The notes: a model not told the origin generated them from the letters alone. A stretch of 64,000 nt of DNA from Delphinus delphis (GCF_949987515.2 NC_082698.1:27246070-27310069), one strand, 5' to 3'. Shown: positions 28,098 through 40,429, counted from the stretch's first letter. Program-made: numbers and translations.

Positions 28098-31000
28098 CTA
28101 GATTTCGGTGGCAGTGATCTCCTCCAGGCAGATGCAGGGAGCTGGCTCCGCCAGGCCCAGGTCCGCGAGTTCCCGGGCCTCCAGCTCCAGGCTGAGCTGC
28201 TGCAGCTCCTGCTCCAGCTGCCGGTTGCGTCGGTACATCTGGATGTAGTTGTGCTGCAGCTGCTTCTGGTAGCGGATCACCTGCTCCTTCTCCGCCTGCC
28301 AGGCCAGCCGCTCCTCCTCGAAGCTGTCCCGCTGCTCCTCGCCTCGCCGCCGCTCCCGCTGTAGCTCCGCCCGGAGCCGCTCCACCTGGGCCCGCAGGCT
28401 GCCCCCAACCCCAGCTGCTGCCCGCTGTGCCTTGGCCTCATCACTCTCTGCCAGGAGGAACGGGTCAGCAGTGGCAGGAGGCACAGGGGGTTCCCGGAGG
28501 CCGGCCGCCTCGGTGTCCAACTGCCCAGCTTTCTCCCGCAGCCGCTCAGCCTCCTGGCGGTGCCGCTGCAGCTCCTGGGAACAGGCCTCCAGCTCCAGCT
28601 CCCGTGTTCGGGCCGCCTCCTGGAGGCCCCGTGCCCGGCCCTCACTGACCCGCAGTGCCGCCCGGGCCTCCCGCAGCGCCACTCGCAGGGCCACCAGCTC
28701 GCTGCCCTTCTGCACCAGCTCTGCCTGAGATTCCTTCAGTTGCTGCTTCAGGAGCGAGATCTCGCCTGACTTCTGGCACACCTGGGGGTGGGAGATAGTC
28801 AGAAAGGATGGTGAGAAGTGTTCTCCCAGGGTGTCAGGCCCTGACATCATGCTGGGCATTTAGGGAGAGGTGGTTTGATCATTACACCCATTTTACTGAT
28901 GGGGATAATGAGACAGCTATTAATTGGCTACGGTGGAATACAGACCCAGATGTTTTGCTTTCAAAGCTGGGGTCTTTAAACCATCACAAAGCAGTAGCGC
29001 CCTGGGGACTGGGTGGTGGCGGGTTTGGTAGGAGTGGAAGTAACTGAGGGCAGTGCCCACATTTCCAGTTGAGAGGCACTACAGTATCCTGGTGAAAAGC
29101 AGAGACACTGGAGCCAGACTGCCTGGGTTCAGACCTCAGCTCAGCCACTGACTAGGTGTGATCTCTGGCTCTAGCCTTTCTGGGTCTCACTTTCCTCACC
29201 TATAAAATGAGGATATTAACAGCACCCACTTCACAGGGTTGTTACGAGGATTAGAGGATACACTCTACATTACACGCTTAGAATAGTGACTGTTGAGCAG
29301 TAAGCACTACATTCTCATTCTTATTATGGCGGGAAGGCAGTGGATAGGAACGTTACTGGCTACGTGCGCACTTAGACCAGACCAATGAGGAGACCAAATG
29401 TGGAGGCCCAAGAAGACCCGCACCCAGAAAGGGAGGTCAAAGGGGGAGCCTCATCTCACAAAGGTGAGGAAGGGGAGGCCCTCTGGGGGTGGCAGGTGAG
29501 GGGGTGTGGCTGGGCCCCTCCTTTCAAGGCTTACCCACTCCCCACCCCCACCCCCACCCCCCTGCCAAAGGCCCTGCTCCCTGCCCATCCTGGTCTGGCC
29601 CACCTCCCACTTGGTCTCCTCCAGCCGTGGCCCGAGCTCCCGCTGCTCCCGCTCGAAGGTGGCGCAGCGCCGCTCCAGCTGCTCACGTTCCTGCAGCAGC
29701 TGTGCAAAGTCATCCTGCAGCTGCCGCTTCTCCTGCTGCAGCTGGAACACCTGAAGCTGCAGCAGCTGTTGGGCCCGCTGCGCCCGCTGCGCCTGGGCCA
29801 TGCCGTCCTCTCGCAGGGCCTCGCGCTGCCAGTGCCGCTGCCGTTCCTCGTACACCTATGGGCGAGAGGGTAGGCCTGGGTCCTGGTGGCTCCCCCAAAC
29901 CTCAAGCCCTGGCCACCCCCAGCTCCCCAATCACCGACTGCCCTGGCTCCCGTCCTGGGCTCAGGGAAGGTAGATTCCATTCAATAATTACAATAATTAC
30001 AATACCAACAGTAGCAGCTACTTTTATGAAAAGCGACACAACAACAACAATAACAGCAAGCACTTCCCAGGTGCCAGGCATTAGTCTAAGCACTTTACAC
30101 CCTTCACCCTACTTACTCTTCATGATAACCCTGAGGCCAGGAATATCCCCATTTATAGATGAGGAAACCGAGGCTCAGTACAACTAAGTAACTTGCTCAA
30201 GCCTGAAGGACAGTAAATGGTGGTGCTGTGTCAACCACTCTACAGTGTAAGCCAGACAGCTGGGGTGGGGATGGGGTCACAGTGCAATAGCCCGACACCT
30301 GCCCCTCAGCACAGACAGAAATGCTTCTTGTATTCCCAGCACCTGTGGATGTCCTGCCATGCCACCCCCGTCACTGCCACTGACCACACCCGGCACATGG
30401 TCACCTCGCTCTCGTCCAGACTGTCCCGCAGCTGCTGCAGCTCTGCCTCCCGGTCTCGGAGCTTTCCTTCCAGGACACAATGCAGCAGGGCCTCATCCGA
30501 AGGGGGTGGAGGGGGTGGAGGCGGTGGCGGGGAGCGTTCCCCACAAGAGCTGCTGTCAGGGGAGGCCCGGGGACCGCTGCCCAAGAGCCCCCCGGCCATG
30601 CGGCCCCCCAGGGAGCCTGTGCTCTTGCTGGAGGAAGATCGGCCGCTGTCTGAGTGGGAGGGCCCAGTGGGGGCCCCTCGGGCTGGCCCAGGCAGTGCCC
30701 CCCGCCCAGGGCCGTGGGAAGGCAGGTGCCCGCCTGGGGAGCTGGTGGCTGGCTCTGCACCCCCGGTGCTGTAAGTGGGCAAGCTGGACAGTGAGTTTCG
30801 GCCGGAGTCGGATAGAGTTCCCGATGGACAGCTGCTGGCCCAGCCACTCAGGGTCAGGGGTTTGTCGGCAGCCGAGGAGGAGGAGGAGGAGGAGGAGGAG
30901 GCAGGGCCCCCAAACAGCTGCGTTAGGCTGCCTTGGCTTCCTGACAGTCCGGCAGCCCGAGGACCCAGGAAGCTAGGTAGGGATGGTGCCCCTCGAGGTT

Positions 31001-32093
31001 TGGGCAGCACTGGCTTGAAGGCTGTTGGGCGGATCACAATTTTCTCCATGTTCTGAAATGAGGTGCCACTTGACAATGGGGATGAGGCCGCCCAATCTTT
31101 CAAAGCCCTTATCATACTCCCTGCCCTCCCATCCGGGGTCCCCAATCCCCATATACTAATAACAATTGCTCCCACTGGCTGAGGGCCTCCTGAGTGTCAG
31201 CTTTATGTCAAGTAATTTAAAACGTTCCTCTCAGATCATTACAGCAGCCATACAAGCAAAATATTATCACTATCTCGTCCACAGATGAGGAAATGGAGGC
31301 TCAGCAGAGTTACGGGCCTTGCTCAAATTCAAACACATTGTTTTAAGTATAAAACAGTATTTCTAAGCAGCTAACACTTATCGAGTACATATTACGTGCC
31401 AGGCACTAGGCTAAACACTTTACACACATGATTAGATGTAATTCTCCCAACAATCCTGTAGGAGTTGACCTATTACCTCCATTTTACAGATATAGGAACT
31501 GAGACTCAGAAAGGTTAAATGACTTCTCTGAGGTCATACAACCAGAATGAGGCAGAGTTGGGATGAGAACCCAGGTCTGGTGAATCTGGAGCCCACACTC
31601 CTCCCTCTAAATAGGTCTCCTAATTTTGGCTTCTCCAGGGGACCCCTGATTCCACCCAGGCCCCAAAGAAAGGGCTGGTCCTCACCTTCTCCAGCTTTCC
31701 GGAGACAGGGATGAGCTTTGGTGGGGGACCACGGAGATGGGCATTGCGTGCCCGCTGCTCTCGGGCATCTTCGATGTCACTGCTTGGGCTGGGGGGTGAC
31801 TCTGTCCGGAAGTCTTCATTGACGTAGGTAAAGTTGGTGCCAGGGACAGCCTTCCTGGGGGGCACAGCTGGGCACAGCGGCTCCTGTGCCTCATAGCCAC
31901 CCTGCAGCAGCCCATCCTGCTGGCGGAAGAAGGTGGGCCCAGGGGGACCGTGATGGCGGGGAGGAGCCGGCCCCCCAGGGCAGGGCCGGCCTGAGATGAG
32001 GCTGCTCACGCTGCCCATGGCTGGAGCTTGTGGGGCAGTGGCGGCCTCAGGAGCGGGCTCCAGTGGCACTGGCAGCGTCTGCACAATGGCCAT
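28098..32093 (-). CDS. LZTS2: Leucine zipper putative tumour suppressor 2
   Basis: LZTS2 (LAPSER1) is a coiled-coil protein that promotes nuclear export of beta-catenin and restrains katanin-driven microtubule severing at the centrosome and midbody. Coding exons: 31686-32093, 30390-31052, 29604-29855, 28098-28781. All junctions are phase 0 and give 668 residues; human is 669. The start MAIVQTLPVP has a gccATGg context. The N-terminal half is low complexity: a Ser run, and ten prolines at 311-320. Residues from about 320 to 655 form a long Glu/Gln/Leu/Arg-rich coiled coil (Fez1 region). The protein ends TATEI, a class I PDZ ligand shape. An in-frame Met26 (MGSVSSLISG) matches the myristoylated start of the paralogue LZTS1. 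The downstream neighbour PDZD7 is convergent. Confidence 0.95.
29085..29325 (+). repeat. MIR SINE
   Basis: A nearly full copy: 'agtatcctggtgaaaagcag', 'ggagccagactgcctgggtt', 'tcctcacctataaaatgagg' and a 3' tail. It lies in the last LZTS2 intron. Confidence 0.8.
30055..30240 (-). repeat. MIR SINE fragment
   Basis: The text 'ggtgccaggcattagtctaa' and 'gatgaggaaaccgaggctca' is antisense MIR. It lies in an LZTS2 intron. Confidence 0.7.
31165..31610 (-). repeat. Two MIR fragments in tandem
   Basis: One copy (31165-31335) has 'gatgaggaaatggaggctca'. A second (31370-31610) has 'cgtgccaggcactaggctaa' and 'ggaactgagactcagaaagg'. Both are antisense. They fill the intron between LZTS2 coding exons 1 and 2. 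Confidence 0.7.
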
Positions 32094-32135
32094 GGCAGCA
32101 GAGGCTCAGGCCTGGCCAAGGGCCTCCAGGGAAAC
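32094..32135 (-). other. LZTS2: LZTS2 5' UTR part of first coding exon
   Basis: An acceptor (tgctcacag|GTTTCC) at 32135 places the ATG 42 bases into this exon. The upstream exon or exons are noncoding. Confidence 0.75.
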
Positions 32136-34639
32136 CTGTGAGCAGGGCAGTGGTGTCAGTGTCTCCATCTTGAGCTCCCTCCCTATATAAGGTCTCGAGT
32201 TCCTCCTGGTCCTTTGTCCCAGGTCAAACAGCCCCCTGACATCAGTAACAAACAACGATACCCTCCCCGCAAGGCATCCTCTCCGAGTCTTGGCAAGAAC
32301 CTCAATTATCCCTGGGCCCCAGGCCACTGCCCAATTCTGGTCTAAACATGGCTGAGGACTGAATCTACCAAGCAGGGATGATGACGGAATGGGGCCCCAC
32401 AGAGGCCAGGACTCAAGTTAGGGAGGGAGCCCTCTCTACCAGCTCCCAGCACCAGTCCTTGGTCCCCTGGGACAGGTGGCCTCATTAGAGGCAGTCTGGG
32501 CAACCTCAGGGGTGCAGTCAGCAACTCAGATGGTAATTAGGAAACAAAGAGCTAAGGCCAGGCAGTGCCCAGCCTCCCCCAGCTGGGCCTCAGTTTCTCC
32601 CAGACAGACAGGCGGCAAGGGTGGAGCTGGTCAAACAAGAACTCAGAGCTCTTAGGGAGCCCACAGGTACCCTCTGGGGTCTCCTGCCTCCAAGAGGTGG
32701 ATGCAGGCTCATGCCTGTTTCCATGACAACTAGCCTCACCACACCCAATCAGTCGGGCCTAGAGAAGCCTACACAGACCCACTGCCAACCCCTATGAAAC
32801 CTTCTAGCTTTGGACATTCCCCATTGTAACCCCAAGGGGATAAGGATAGAAGCTCTACCATCACCTCTGGCAGCTGCTCCAAGATCTCATTTCCCTGGAG
32901 CCCAGGGAAGAGGGCTCCACCTCCCCAGGCCCTGCTCCTTCCTGGAAGGGGACAGCAAGTCTCCACCCGGAACTCCCTCCCCAGTCCTGAGGCTGAAGAC
33001 CAGGACTCAGGCATCTGCTGAAGTCATCATGCAGAACGGGAGCCAAGAAGTGGACAGAGAATTGCGTAGGAGTAGGAGTGTATGCATCTTACTTATTTGT
33101 GTGTGTGAAACTGTGTGTACAAGAGCATGAATCTGAGCACTGTGTTTGAAAATATCATGAATGAATGTGTGAGTATATATGTTTGGATAGATGCATTAGT
33201 ACATTCAGATATACATGCATATGTATGTGAACTCATATGTGCATATCTTACAAAAGTGTGTGTGTAAATAGGGTGTCTCTCTCAGAAAGTATGTGAAAGT
33301 CACAAACGCATACATAAGTGAATTTGTGGTGTATGACTGTGACTATGTGACAGAATATGTTTGGTTAGATGTCCATTCATATATACGTGAGTTTATGTAT
33401 CTTACACAAGTGTGTGAGTAGGAAATGAGGGTGCACAAGTGTGTATAGAGCACCGTGTGTGCATGGGAGCATGTGAGAGAGAGGGTGAGAGCCTGGGTGG
33501 CACGCAGGGCCAACTGGGTGAGTGGGAGCCTGGTTTTTGTCACTCACTGGATTGTGGGGAGAGGAGAGACACGTTGAGTCTTTGCTTGATCTGCTCTCCT
33601 TCATTCTTGCGTGTGTTCCGTTAAGTCCGCCCCCACCCCCCCTCCCCGCTCAAGTCAGAAGATCTGGAGAACCAGGGAGGTGTCCAGACTGAGGAAGGAG
33701 GAGCTGGGAGCTGGGGGTCGGGGTGACTGGTGTCCACGGAGCAGGGGCAGGGGCTGAGTCCACCCCACAAGCGCCAGCCCTGAGCAAAGCCAATGGAACA
33801 CCCCCTCCTCTGCCCTCTCCCAGACCACTCCAGGGTCTGGAGGAAACAGTGGGGAAGGGGCTTCTTAGGGGGCCATGGGGGCTGGCATCTCTGTCTCCAT
33901 TTCCCCACTTCCGTGAGCACAGAGAAAGTGGAAACTGAGGGGAGGAGACAGAGATTCAGACAGGGACCCAGAAGACAAGAGACAAAGACTGAGAGAGGCC
34001 CCAGGGTCAGGCAGACCCAGTGAGCCGGGGTCCCTGCGCGCCACGGAGCCAGGAGCCCCTAAACCCAGAAGAGACACTGAGCTGGGCCCTGAGAGCCAGA
34101 CACCCAGGGAGCCAGCGCCAGGCGTCTGGAGAGCCAGGCCCAGCCAGCCCGGCTCCTGCTCTTGAAGCCCGAGAGAGAAGGAGGGGCAAGTGGAGGCTCC
34201 ATTTTGAGAAGTGCGTTTGTGGCTGTAGGAAGGGAACCCCCAGCTCTCCCCAACATCCTTGAGGAACCGCTCCGGCACAGCACACACTCCCCCCGCCCAG
34301 TGGGGACTACTGAGGGCTGGGTCCAGCCGGGGTCCGAGGGAGGTCTGGCCGAGGTCCGAGCTCCCACAGACCTGTTTTGAGGGCAGAAGAGTTCGGGAAA
34401 GTCTCCCCCTCACCAAACTCCAAGGACCATCCAGCGGGATCAAGTCTGGGATCACGAGTTGCCATTCCGAGACCGGAAGCCGGGAGCCCCCAATCCACCC
34501 TCCGGAATCCATCCCCCTCCGACCCCCGCCGCTTCCATAAAGTGGGGGCAGCTGTAGAATGCCGCCTCCCCACGGGACCTCGGCCGTGCATAAGTTGGGG
34601 TCACCCCCAGGTCGCCTCCCAGCCCCGGCCCCCCCTCAC
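32136..34639 (-). other. LZTS2 5' intron
   Basis: Mostly unique sequence with no gene. At 33060-33480 is a degenerate TG/TA-rich block built of 'tgtgtg', 'tatgtg' and 'acatat' words, the remains of an old simple repeat. Confidence 0.5.
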
Positions 34640-35120
34640 CTCCACCGCGCTGCTCCATGCTCAGCCCCGGGCCGCCCCCAGCGCTCCACAGGCGCGCCGA
34701 CCGGCTCCAGCCCGCGCGCCGCTACTCGGAGCGGCCCGGTCCGGCCCGGCCCCGCCTCCGGGGAGCCCCCGGCCCGGCCCGGCCCAGGCCCCGCCCGGCC
34801 CAAGTGGGCGGTGCAGCGCGGGGGAGGGTCCGAGGGGCGACCCCGCCCCCGGGGCGCGGATAAGCGTAGGCACCCCGTGTCACGCGTGTCCGGCGAGGCG
34901 CACGCACGCAGGGGCTACGTAGCGGGACTCAGATTCCCTCCCTCCGAGGCGCCGCGGCTGTGTGTCTGGAGGCTCGGTCGGCTCAGGACTAGGCGGCAGT
35001 GGGTCACCCTGTACCCCTACCCGAGCCCCGGGGCCAGCGGCTGCTGATCATTGTTCGAGCACAAAGGGCCAGGCGCCGCGGCGGCCGCCCTTCCCCCTCC
35101 GCTCCTCTGGTCGATGCCAA
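34550..35120 (-). promoter_or_regulatory. LZTS2: CpG-rich proximal LZTS2 promoter and candidate first exon
   Basis: A dense CpG block. On the minus strand a donor GGTGGAG|GTGAGG at 34640 ends a candidate noncoding exon that could splice to 32135. GC boxes (ccccgcccc and relatives) cluster between 34740 and 34860. There is no TATA box at a usable place. Confidence 0.5.
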
Positions 35121-36099
35121 CCCCGCCCCCCCACCCCCAACACACTCTCCGGCTTCGGAGTCCAGAGAGGGAGGCCGAGGGTCAGCTGCCCCCCACGCTG
35201 GGCCCTGCGCCCCAGCACAAGTCGGGGGCCGAGGTTTGGTGGGTGCTTGCCCCACCCGCAGCGGGTTGGAAGAGGCACGCTTGGATTTGCGGAGGCGGCG
35301 CCACCTAGCGGCCTATTCGGAGAACACACCCAGTCACCCCAACCTTGGGGGGTCCCTACCCGACTCCCCAGCACTGTGCCCTCTCCCACTGGAGCCCAGG
35401 CCTCCCCCGAGCGCGGCTCTGTGCTCCCCAACCTTCCCTCCGAGTCATTTGCTAAGAGAGAAGTCATTGATCGAGAGGCAGCCCCTGAACCCCCAAAAGT
35501 CACTGGGGTGAGCTGGTCCAAACTTACAGGCCAAGCCTACACGAGCCTCACAGCCGACAACATTCCACTGTCTTCTCAGGGTCAGGGATATTCTCACCCT
35601 CTGGCAAACAACACTGTCTTAACACCCACACGATCTTTCCCATATTCAGTCTCACACAGCCACAATCACACAGTCTGTCTCGTCCATCACAAGGTTCCAT
35701 GTCCCTTCTTTCCATAATCTTCAGGCCAACTCACAGAGATACACTCGGTGTCACACGCCTAGTTGTGCACAAACTTTCACAGCTCGAGTTCCTTCGCACC
35801 CAGTCACAATCTTAAATACACTTCGTCTCCTAAGTATGTTTCACACTGACAGTCTCATTCACAGTCACAAAGACAACTTCTTACACATACACGTTGTATT
35901 TCACAAACATTTTAACACATAGACTTGCCCGTAGGGGTCTCTGTGACCTAGTCAGGTCAGCTGATGCCCGCACCCCTGGGCAAGGACAGCCTCCTGCCCC
36001 CTAACCCCGCCCCCCAGGGCCAAGGCCCGCCGGAGCTCCTCCGCCCCAGGAAGGAGCATTCCCCCCCTTCCAGGCCACAGCCCTGGCCGGCTCTCAGCT

Positions 36100-36109
36100 C
36101 TATTTTTAG
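36100..36109. promoter_or_regulatory. MEF2 consensus site
   Basis: ctatttttag is a perfect MEF2 site (YTAWWWWTAR). It lies between the two LZTS2 CpG blocks, 45 bp from an MCAT-like gcattccc. Binding is not shown. Confidence 0.35.
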
Positions 36110-36959
36110 CTCTATGGAAAGGGTTGTTTTTCTTTCTTTTTCCCTGTAAAGGGAAACATAGCCCAGCCACCCTCAGGCTCACCCTAGACCCTCAACCTTA
36201 CAAGAACAGACTGAGCCCCCCCTCCCCCGTGGAGACCCCCTCTGCTGGCCTTACCCTGATCCCAGCCTCCTGGGACACCAGGAGCCTCCTCCCCTTTCTG
36301 GCAGCCTGCCCAGAAGCTCCGGCAGCAGCTGGGCTCAGCGAGTGTGTAGAGGTGGGGGGTGGGGCAGGGAGGGAAGCCGAGGGCCGCTGCCCACTACCTC
36401 ATTCCCTGGGGGGAGGGGGGCCGTCCTCCCTTCTACCAGAGGGAGATAGGCCCACTCTGGTATTGAGGTGATGTGTACGCTCATGCATCCTCTGGGGAAG
36501 GGGGACTCCCACTCTTGCATGAGTGGGCCTTCTGCTTCTACTTTGGGGGTAGGAGCTCCCAGTTCTGCAAGGAAGAGTGGTAGTAGGAAGGGGACCCACA
36601 GGCGCTCCCGCAGCTGCTCCCTGGGCTGGAGGACCGGGCGGGGGCTGCTGTACACTGCCATCCAGAATAGCACCCCCTTCAGGGATACTTTCAGGGATGG
36701 GGGCACCATGTTCCGGAGAAGGAGGACGAGGAACCCAGGTAACCCCACCCCAGCGCAACAGTCTCTGGTCCTCCTGCGCTACCCCAACTCCAGGGGGCGT
36801 TGTGTTCCCATTCCTGGGGGAGGGCTGATCACCTCCAGGAGGAGAATGAAATACAGCCCGGCAAGATACCTGGCAAACTTGCTGAGTACCGCGGAGGGAG
36901 GTTCCCGCCCCGAGGCTGGGGTGGGGGGAGGACAGCCCGCTGGTGGGCGAAGCGATCAC

Positions 36960-37660
36960 GTGCTCAGCGCCTGTTTACGTCTTAGTCTTCACCTGCGGGC
37001 GGCAGGGAAGCAGGAGCCTCCGGAGGTGTCCCACCCGGCCCGCCCCCATCCGCGGTCACTGGGCGGCTCTTTCCTCCCACCCCCATCAAGTACGCGACAG
37101 CAGCGCGCCCTGCCCGCTGGGGGGTCCTCGCGGGCCAGTGGCGCTGCTCCACGGACTACTAGCGTTAACTCACTGGGCGCGTCCGCCCCGGAATGCACGT
37201 GTGTTCGTGTGTCTCCAGTACGCGTGTGTGTCTGTGTGCGCGCGTGTGTGGGCCCGTCAGTGTGAGTTTCCGTGTAGGTTCCCTGTTCAGACTCCTGGCC
37301 TGCGGCCCCCGGACCGGGGACCCCCCTCCTCAACCCCAATTCCCAGCTTCCCCAGATCGGGAAAGTTCGCTCCGGGGCGGTGTGCGGCAGGCGAGAGTTC
37401 CTGCACCTCCGCGGCCCCACCACTCACTCACCCAGCGCCACCTGCACCGCCGTTCCAGCTTCCGCCCGGCTTCTGCTCCAGAGCCGGTACCTCCTTGCCG
37501 CGGACCCGCCGGCTCCCAAGCCTGCTCCCGGTTGCGGACTCCGAGCGCCCGCCCGGCCGGGCTCGGTGGAGCGGGGCGGGGCGGCTGAGGCCGCGCCCCC
37601 GACCCCGGCAGGGGAGTGGTTTGCGCAGCACCCCCTCAACAGCCGACCCAGTACCCAGCC
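36960..37660 (-). promoter_or_regulatory. LZTS2: CpG-rich distal LZTS2 promoter and candidate first exon
   Basis: A second CpG block. A minus-strand donor GCGCTGG|GTGAGT at 37432 could end a first exon starting near 37550-37620. Using it gives an LZTS2 gene about 10 kb long, as in human. A CCAAT-free, GC-rich core suggests a housekeeping promoter. Confidence 0.45.
37196..37265. repeat. Alternating GT/GC tract
   Basis: Text such as 'acgcgtgtgtgtctgtgtgc' and 'gcgcgtgtgtggg' alternates purine and pyrimidine within the distal CpG block. Confidence 0.6.
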
Positions 37661-37699
37661 CAGCTGTGGCTCGACGGTGGCCCGAGACTGCTCCTCTGG

Positions 37700-39300
37700 C
37701 CTCTGACTTCACAGCTTACTGGATTTGGCTTTTGACTTACGAAGGGGCCAGTGGCGCGACAGCCAAGCTAAGCTACCTGGCTGCGCTAACCAAGTTGGCT
37801 ATAGGGCTTTACTGCCACCCTCCTCTGCTTTGTAGGGAGCCCACCCTGGTCCACTCTCAGCCCACCCCCCAGACACAGGGGAAACCCCTGGGAATCAGAC
37901 AAAGAAGGCTCGGGTTTCACCAAAACAGACCCCGCCCTTCCTCACACACACCTCGGGGCTGGGGCTGCCCGAGCAGAACCAGCGTCTCCCCCTCCCCTGG
38001 AGTAGGTGTCTGCCCAGGTGAGCAGGCTTGCCAGTTCTGGCCCCTACGGAGTATGGCCAGGCTTCTCTCAGGCTCATAAAGTTCCACCCACAGGCACAAA
38101 CAGGAAGTTGACCTGTATTGCAGGGAGGCACAAAGGGCTCCCACCCTCCATGGCACTCAGGCAGCCTGTGATGTCTACAGGTATCTGGGCCATATTTGCA
38201 GCCTGAGTACCTGGGCAGCAGGAGTCCTGTGAGTTTAGTCCCTTCTCAAACCCATTCCCAGTAAAGGGATGGAGGACCAAGGCTGCCCCTCACAGGCAAG
38301 TGTGACAATGAATCGAGGACAAGGCTGCAAATGCAGCTGGACTCTGCTGGGCCAGGCTCTTCCTCAGCTCTCAGGAAGATTCTTAATGTCCAGCTGGGCA
38401 CAGGCAATTTGCCTCAATACACTCTGGCTACGTACAGGGACAGTGACTCTCAGGGATCTTACACAGGACCCAGGGATTAACGACTGCTTTCTAGGTTCCA
38501 GGGACTCCTGAACACACTTTGGGCTAATTTTGATGTGAGGAGTTTAAGGCAGGTGTGGAATGGAAGGTGTTTGTATAGGGGGTGGGGCTGGGGGAACATT
38601 AGCTTCCCCTCTCCCCCATTCTGGTTTGTGCAGTGTGGGGGGTATCTGCTAGGAGGGTGGGGCAAGACAAGCAAGTGTGTATCTATCCCTCTAACTCCAA
38701 TTCACACAGAGACCTCACAAAAGTCCCCTAATGGAAATCCCTAAAGGATTTCCTGAGAACACACCAGGCATCCTAGGGAGACCAGAATATGGAACCCACA
38801 TCCTTATAGGTAGGACTGACCTGGTGGTGTGCATCTGGAAGGCATGGCTGATGTTCAACGTTATAGACCCTGGATGAGGCCTAGACCAGCCAGCGGCTGG
38901 GAATGATTACTGCAGGATTAGGAGGCCTGGCTCCAGCCAGTCTGGGAGAGACCCCCAAGAAGGGAGGCCCTGGAAGAGGTCCCCCCTCCCTCCCCCCCAG
39001 AGAACAGCTTTGCTCCAGGGTGTTTCAGGAGACAATTGTAGCCACAATTCTCACACACCACAGACCAGAGAGACCCCAGACCATTCCACAGGGTTCCAGA
39101 GCCCCCTCTTAGGTTGACAGGGAAACCTTGATAAAGCAGCCCTGCTTTCAGGAAGCAGGAACCCCACTGACCCCACCACCCTTTACAAAAGGCTTCTCCC
39201 CAGCCCCCTTAGAACATCTTGCATTCTCATCACGCTTGCAGGCAAATCTAAAGGGAAACAGACTTTAGGATATCAGAGGAAGTGAGATGGGAAAGTGTCA
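37700..39300. other. Intergenic, no gene seen
   Basis: Unique-looking sequence between LZTS2 and the repeat cluster before TWNK. Open frames are short and unlike known proteins. Confidence 0.5.
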
Positions 39301-39318
39301 CCATTTAGCAATATTTCT

Positions 39319-39525
39319 TTAAAAAAATTTTTTTCATTAGAAGCAGATTTCTTTCTTTTTTAAAATATTTATATATTTGGCTGCACAGGGTCTTAGTTGC
39401 AACAGGTGGGATCTTTATTTTTTAATTGCGGCATGTGGGATCTAGTTCCCTCACCACGGATTGAACCCGGGCCCCCTGCATTGGAAGCACCAGAGCCTTA
39501 GCCACTGGACCACCAGGTAAGTCCC
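39319..39525 (-). mobile_element. tRNA-derived artiodactyl/cetacean SINE
   Basis: On the minus strand it starts gggacttacctggtggtcca, has 'gcccgggttcaatccgtggt' as a B box, and ends with an A-rich tail. It is flanked by perfect 14-bp duplications, ttagcaatatttct at 39305-39318 and 39526-39539. Confidence 0.85.
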
Positions 39526-39604
39526 TTAGCAATATTTCTGACAGGTCTCTGGGTAAGTTATCTTACAATCTCCGGCAGGGTTTCTTAAAAATGAGGAGTC
39601 CTTC

Positions 39605-40098
39605 AGCCATAAAAAGAAATGAAATTGAGTTATTTGTAGTGAGGTGGATGGACCTACAGACTGTCATACAGAGTGAAGTAAGTCAGAAAGAAAAACAAAT
39701 ACCGTACGCTAACACATATATATGGAATCTAAAAAAAAAAAAAAAAAAAGGTTCTGAAGAACCTAGGGGCAGGACAGGAATAAAGATGCAGATGTAGAGA
39801 ATGGACCTGAGGACACAGGGAAGGGGAAGGGGAAGCTGGGACAAAGTGAGAGTGGCATGGACACATATACACTACCAAATGTAAAATAGCTAGCTAGTGG
39901 GAAGCAGCCGCATAGCACAGGGAGATCAGCTCGGTGCTTTGTGACCACGTAGAGGGGTGCGATAGGGAGGGTGGGAGGGAAATGCAAGGAGGAGGAGATA
40001 TGGGGATATATGTATACATATAGCTGATTCACTCTGTCATACAGCAGAAACTAACACACCATTGTAAAGCAATTATACTCCAATAAAGATGTTAAAAA
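39605..40098 (+). mobile_element. 5'-truncated L1 LINE, 3' end
   Basis: It begins in the end of ORF2 (cagccataaaaagaaatgaa), runs through 'gtggatggacctacagactg', 'catatatatggaatctaaa', an internal poly-A, and 'ctagtgggaagcagccgcat', and ends 'ccaataaagatgttaaaaaa'. This is the 3' end of a ruminant/cetacean-type L1. It has no coding capacity. Confidence 0.85.
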
Positions 40099-40429
40099 AA
40101 TAGGTTCTGCATTTTTAAACAAGAGCCCCAGTTCTGACACACACTAACATAAGAGAAAAGCTGAGAGGGTACAAGAAGAGGGAAATGTATGGGGTGGGTG
40201 GGGGGTGGCCAGATAAGAATATGCTGAGCTTGGGTCCACGAAGAGAGGTCAGTGAGTGGCTCATGTCACAGAGGTACAGCTGGTCAGGCAAAGCCTTAGG
40301 CATGGGGCCCAGTGATCCGCACCTCTGCCAGGGATCACATGGAGATCCTCAGGGAAGACAGATAAAGAAGCACCATCCTGTCTTCCCTAGGCCACAAAGA
40401 GATGTAAGGGTGTGCATGCATGAAGACCC

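Noticed and set aside
36468..38079. 265- and 378-codon plus-strand open frames near the LZTS2 CpG blocks.
   Set aside because: They are low-complexity Pro/Arg/Ser text in CpG-rich DNA, with no domain and no splice structure.
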